The notes under the pieces: model-generated
The model's input: the letters and a program-made list of their open reading frames with translations, nothing else
Databases searched by the model: none
What the model was told of the DNA's origin: nothing
NCBI RefSeq assembly: GCF_000350485.1
Contig: NZ_AORV01000017.1
Span: 46,425 to 110,424, forward strand
Reading direction: 5' to 3'
DNA from: Ruminiclostridium cellobioparum subsp. termitidis CT1112
Lineage (GTDB): Bacteria; Bacillota; Clostridia; Acetivibrionales; DSM-1351
Length of the DNA: 64,000 nt
Translations under genes and position numbers: made by a program
Shown here: piece after piece, positions 62,686 to 64,000 of the stretch
How positions within the stretch are numbered: the stretch's first letter is position 1
How the letters are laid out: each line of letters begins with the position of its first letter

Positions 62686-63002
62686 GATAGCTCCTCATAG
62701 AAAATAGCTGAAATGAAATCTTTGAACAAATATTGACTAAGCTTATTAGCAATATTACAGATATGAAAAACAAGAAATTTACTCCGCTCAGTTTAATTAA
62801 TAATTACACTAAATTTAAAAAATTATAAATCCCCATATTCTAAAAAATTTTGAAATTAATTTTCGAAGACTCTTGATTTGAATTTACAGGAAAATGATTT
62901 CATGTAAATGACTGTCAGTAATGTAAATTATAAACCAATTTAATCCATAATGCAACATTTATTTTGTAATTTTTCAAATATTTTTCAAAAAAGGTCTAAA
63001 TA
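62686..63002. other. AT-rich intergenic region (317 bp) upstream of the Tad operon
   Basis: No gene seen. It should contain the Tad operon promoter and the end of the upstream radical SAM transcript. Just before the kinase gene it has AAAGATTTCATTTCAG, resembling the GATTTCATT block of the leader family. No clear terminator or consensus promoter could be assigned. Confidence 0.45.
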
Positions 63003-63893
63003 TTATACTCCTTCAAGATTAAAATCAGGAATGTACTGCGTGTCAGAGGATTGCCTTTCCTGGACGTAGCCTTCCTCCAACCCCAGTTTATATAAGTGAT
63101 CAACAACCTTTCCATATTCTCTTCTGGTAATGGGTCTGTTGATTTCAGGATGTTTTTCGGCAGCATAAAACGGTGTATACTGGCTCATTAAAGATACATA
63201 CACACTTTTGGGAAGGTTCTCATTGATCCAATCCAGTATGCTAATACTTTCTTTTGCATGCCCGGGAAGAATGAGATGTCTGATAATCAAACCCTTTCGG
63301 ATTATTCCGTTAGTGTCCAGAATTGGGCTTTCTACCTGCCTGAACATTTCGAGAATAGCTTTTTTACAGACCTCAGGGTAATCCTTAGCTCTGGAATATT
63401 TGAAAGAGGAAGCGTCAGTGGAATATTTCATATCCGGAAGATAAACATCAACCAGACCTTCCATTGTTTGCAGTGTCTCAACCGTTTCATAGCCATTGGA
63501 ATTGTATACTACGGGAACCGTAAGGTCGTTGGCTTCTTTTAATGAAATCAGGGCCTGCTTTATAGGGCCGGTATAATGAGACGGATTTACCAAATTGATA
63601 TTATGCGCACCTATATTTATGAGCTCTTTAATTATTTCCTGAAGTCTCTCGACAGTTATCACTTTTCCAAAGTTGTCCTGGCTTATCCGGTAATTCTGAC
63701 AGTATACACATTTGAGGTTGCAGCCTGAGAAAAAAATAGTTCCTGAGCCTCTTGTTCCGCTGATACAAGGCTCTTCCCACATATGCAAAAATGACCTTGC
63801 CACTTTTGGCTGTTCAGGCACTCCGCAATAGCCGGCAGAGGTTTTTCTTTCCATATTGCAATTTCTCGGGCATTGACTGCAAAATTGATTCAT
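63003..63893 (-). CDS. Radical SAM protein, pyruvate formate-lyase-activating-enzyme-like (PflX/AmmeMemoRadiSam group)
   Basis: 296 residues. Cluster motif CNLKCVYCQN in the CxxxCxxC form, preceded by the N-terminal Cys motif FCSQCPRNCN and CGVPEQPKVARSFLHMWEEPCI typical of the COG1313 uncharacterised PFL-activating-like group. Later motifs NINLVNPSHYTGPI and DVYLPDMKYSTD match. Start ATG 63893 after GGAGAAG; ATG-type starts upstream (63914) lack a site. Substrate unknown; not adjacent to a glycyl-radical enzyme gene. Confidence 0.88.
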   Translation of the reverse strand: MNQFCSQCPRNCNMERKTSAGYCGVPEQPKVARSFLHMWEEPCISGTRGSGTIFFSGCNLKCVYCQNYRISQDNFGKVITVERLQEIIKELINIGAHNINLVNPSHYTGPIKQALISLKEANDLTVPVVYNSNGYETVETLQTMEGLVDVYLPDMKYSTDASSFKYSRAKDYPEVCKKAILEMFRQVESPILDTNGIIRKGLIIRHLILPGHAKESISILDWINENLPKSVYVSLMSQYTPFYAAEKHPEINRPITRREYGKVVDHLYKLGLEEGYVQERQSSDTQYIPDFNLEGV

Positions 63894-64000
63894 ATGATCT
63901 TCTCCATTAAGCATATATTGCCAGATTTATTCATATTGGCGCAACACATGGTCTTTAGACATTATCAATAATTTTACGTAAAATATACTGTATTTACATT

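Noticed and set aside
1..64000. tRNA, rRNA or known riboswitch
   Set aside because: No cloverleaf, rRNA core or recognised riboswitch motif noticed by eye; a covariance scan was not possible.

Overview
The window is low-GC Firmicutes DNA, most like a plant-polymer-degrading, endospore-former-type Clostridia (a Ruminiclostridium / Clostridium cellulolyticum relative is my best guess from gene style; this is not proven). Reasons: AT-rich intergenic DNA, strong GGAGG ribosome sites, several LplB/YtcP-type carbohydrate ABC systems, YesM/YesN two-component genes, type III pantothenate kinase, cyanophycin genes, NAD-malic enzyme and lactate dehydrogenase. Nearly all genes read on the minus strand. 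No rRNA, tRNA, CRISPR array, phage or intact insertion sequence was seen.

Layout. (1) 1-8001: a polysaccharide ABC transporter (binding lipoprotein cut by the window edge, two permeases), a divergent AraR-type repressor and a large GH2 glycosidase. (2) 8123-16998: an IclR regulator and a nine-gene catabolic operon (DapA-type aldolase/lyase, ABC transporter, FAD oxidoreductase, PfkB kinase, SIS isomerase, RbsD-like protein). Two matching tripartite palindromes mark the IclR operators. (3) 17184-27105: a YesN/YesM two-component system, a second ABC transporter, a GH127 beta-L-arabinofuranosidase-type enzyme and an Asp-box glycosidase. (4) 27389-29692: malic enzyme with a perfect Rex box, and ldh. 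(5) 30112-37411: coaX, birA, cphA, cphB and small hypotheticals. (6) 37668-42587: EamA transporter, VanY-type lipoprotein, oleate hydratase, TetR regulator. (7) 42903-46972: leuCDB and an AraC regulator. (8) 47066-51911: DEAD-box helicase, ABC-F protein, radical SAM/SPASM protein. (9) 52366-53638: glutathione peroxidase, TSCPD protein and OhrR with an OhrR-type operator. (10) 53635-62685: an atypical Tad pilus/secretion operon headed by a kinase-ParA fusion. (11) 63003-63893: a PflA-like radical SAM protein.

The most unusual signal is a family of intergenic cassettes. In the Tad operon two gaps each hold leader - 35-codon small ORF - leader. Each leader carries a short GC-rich hairpin (with a compensatory base change between copies) directly before GGAGGTTA and the start codon. 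The small ORF's stop codon lies in ATTAACCTCC, an exact complement of the next gene's ribosome site GGAGGTTAAT. The same leader occurs 55 kb away between araR and the GH2 gene, with weaker relatives before the YesN-type regulator and ohrR. I read this as either a mobile intergenic repeat that supplies ribosome sites or a leader-ORF translational switch. Two other dispersed palindromic elements were also found: an approximately 80-nt repeat with two copies, and a long 170-nt hairpin.
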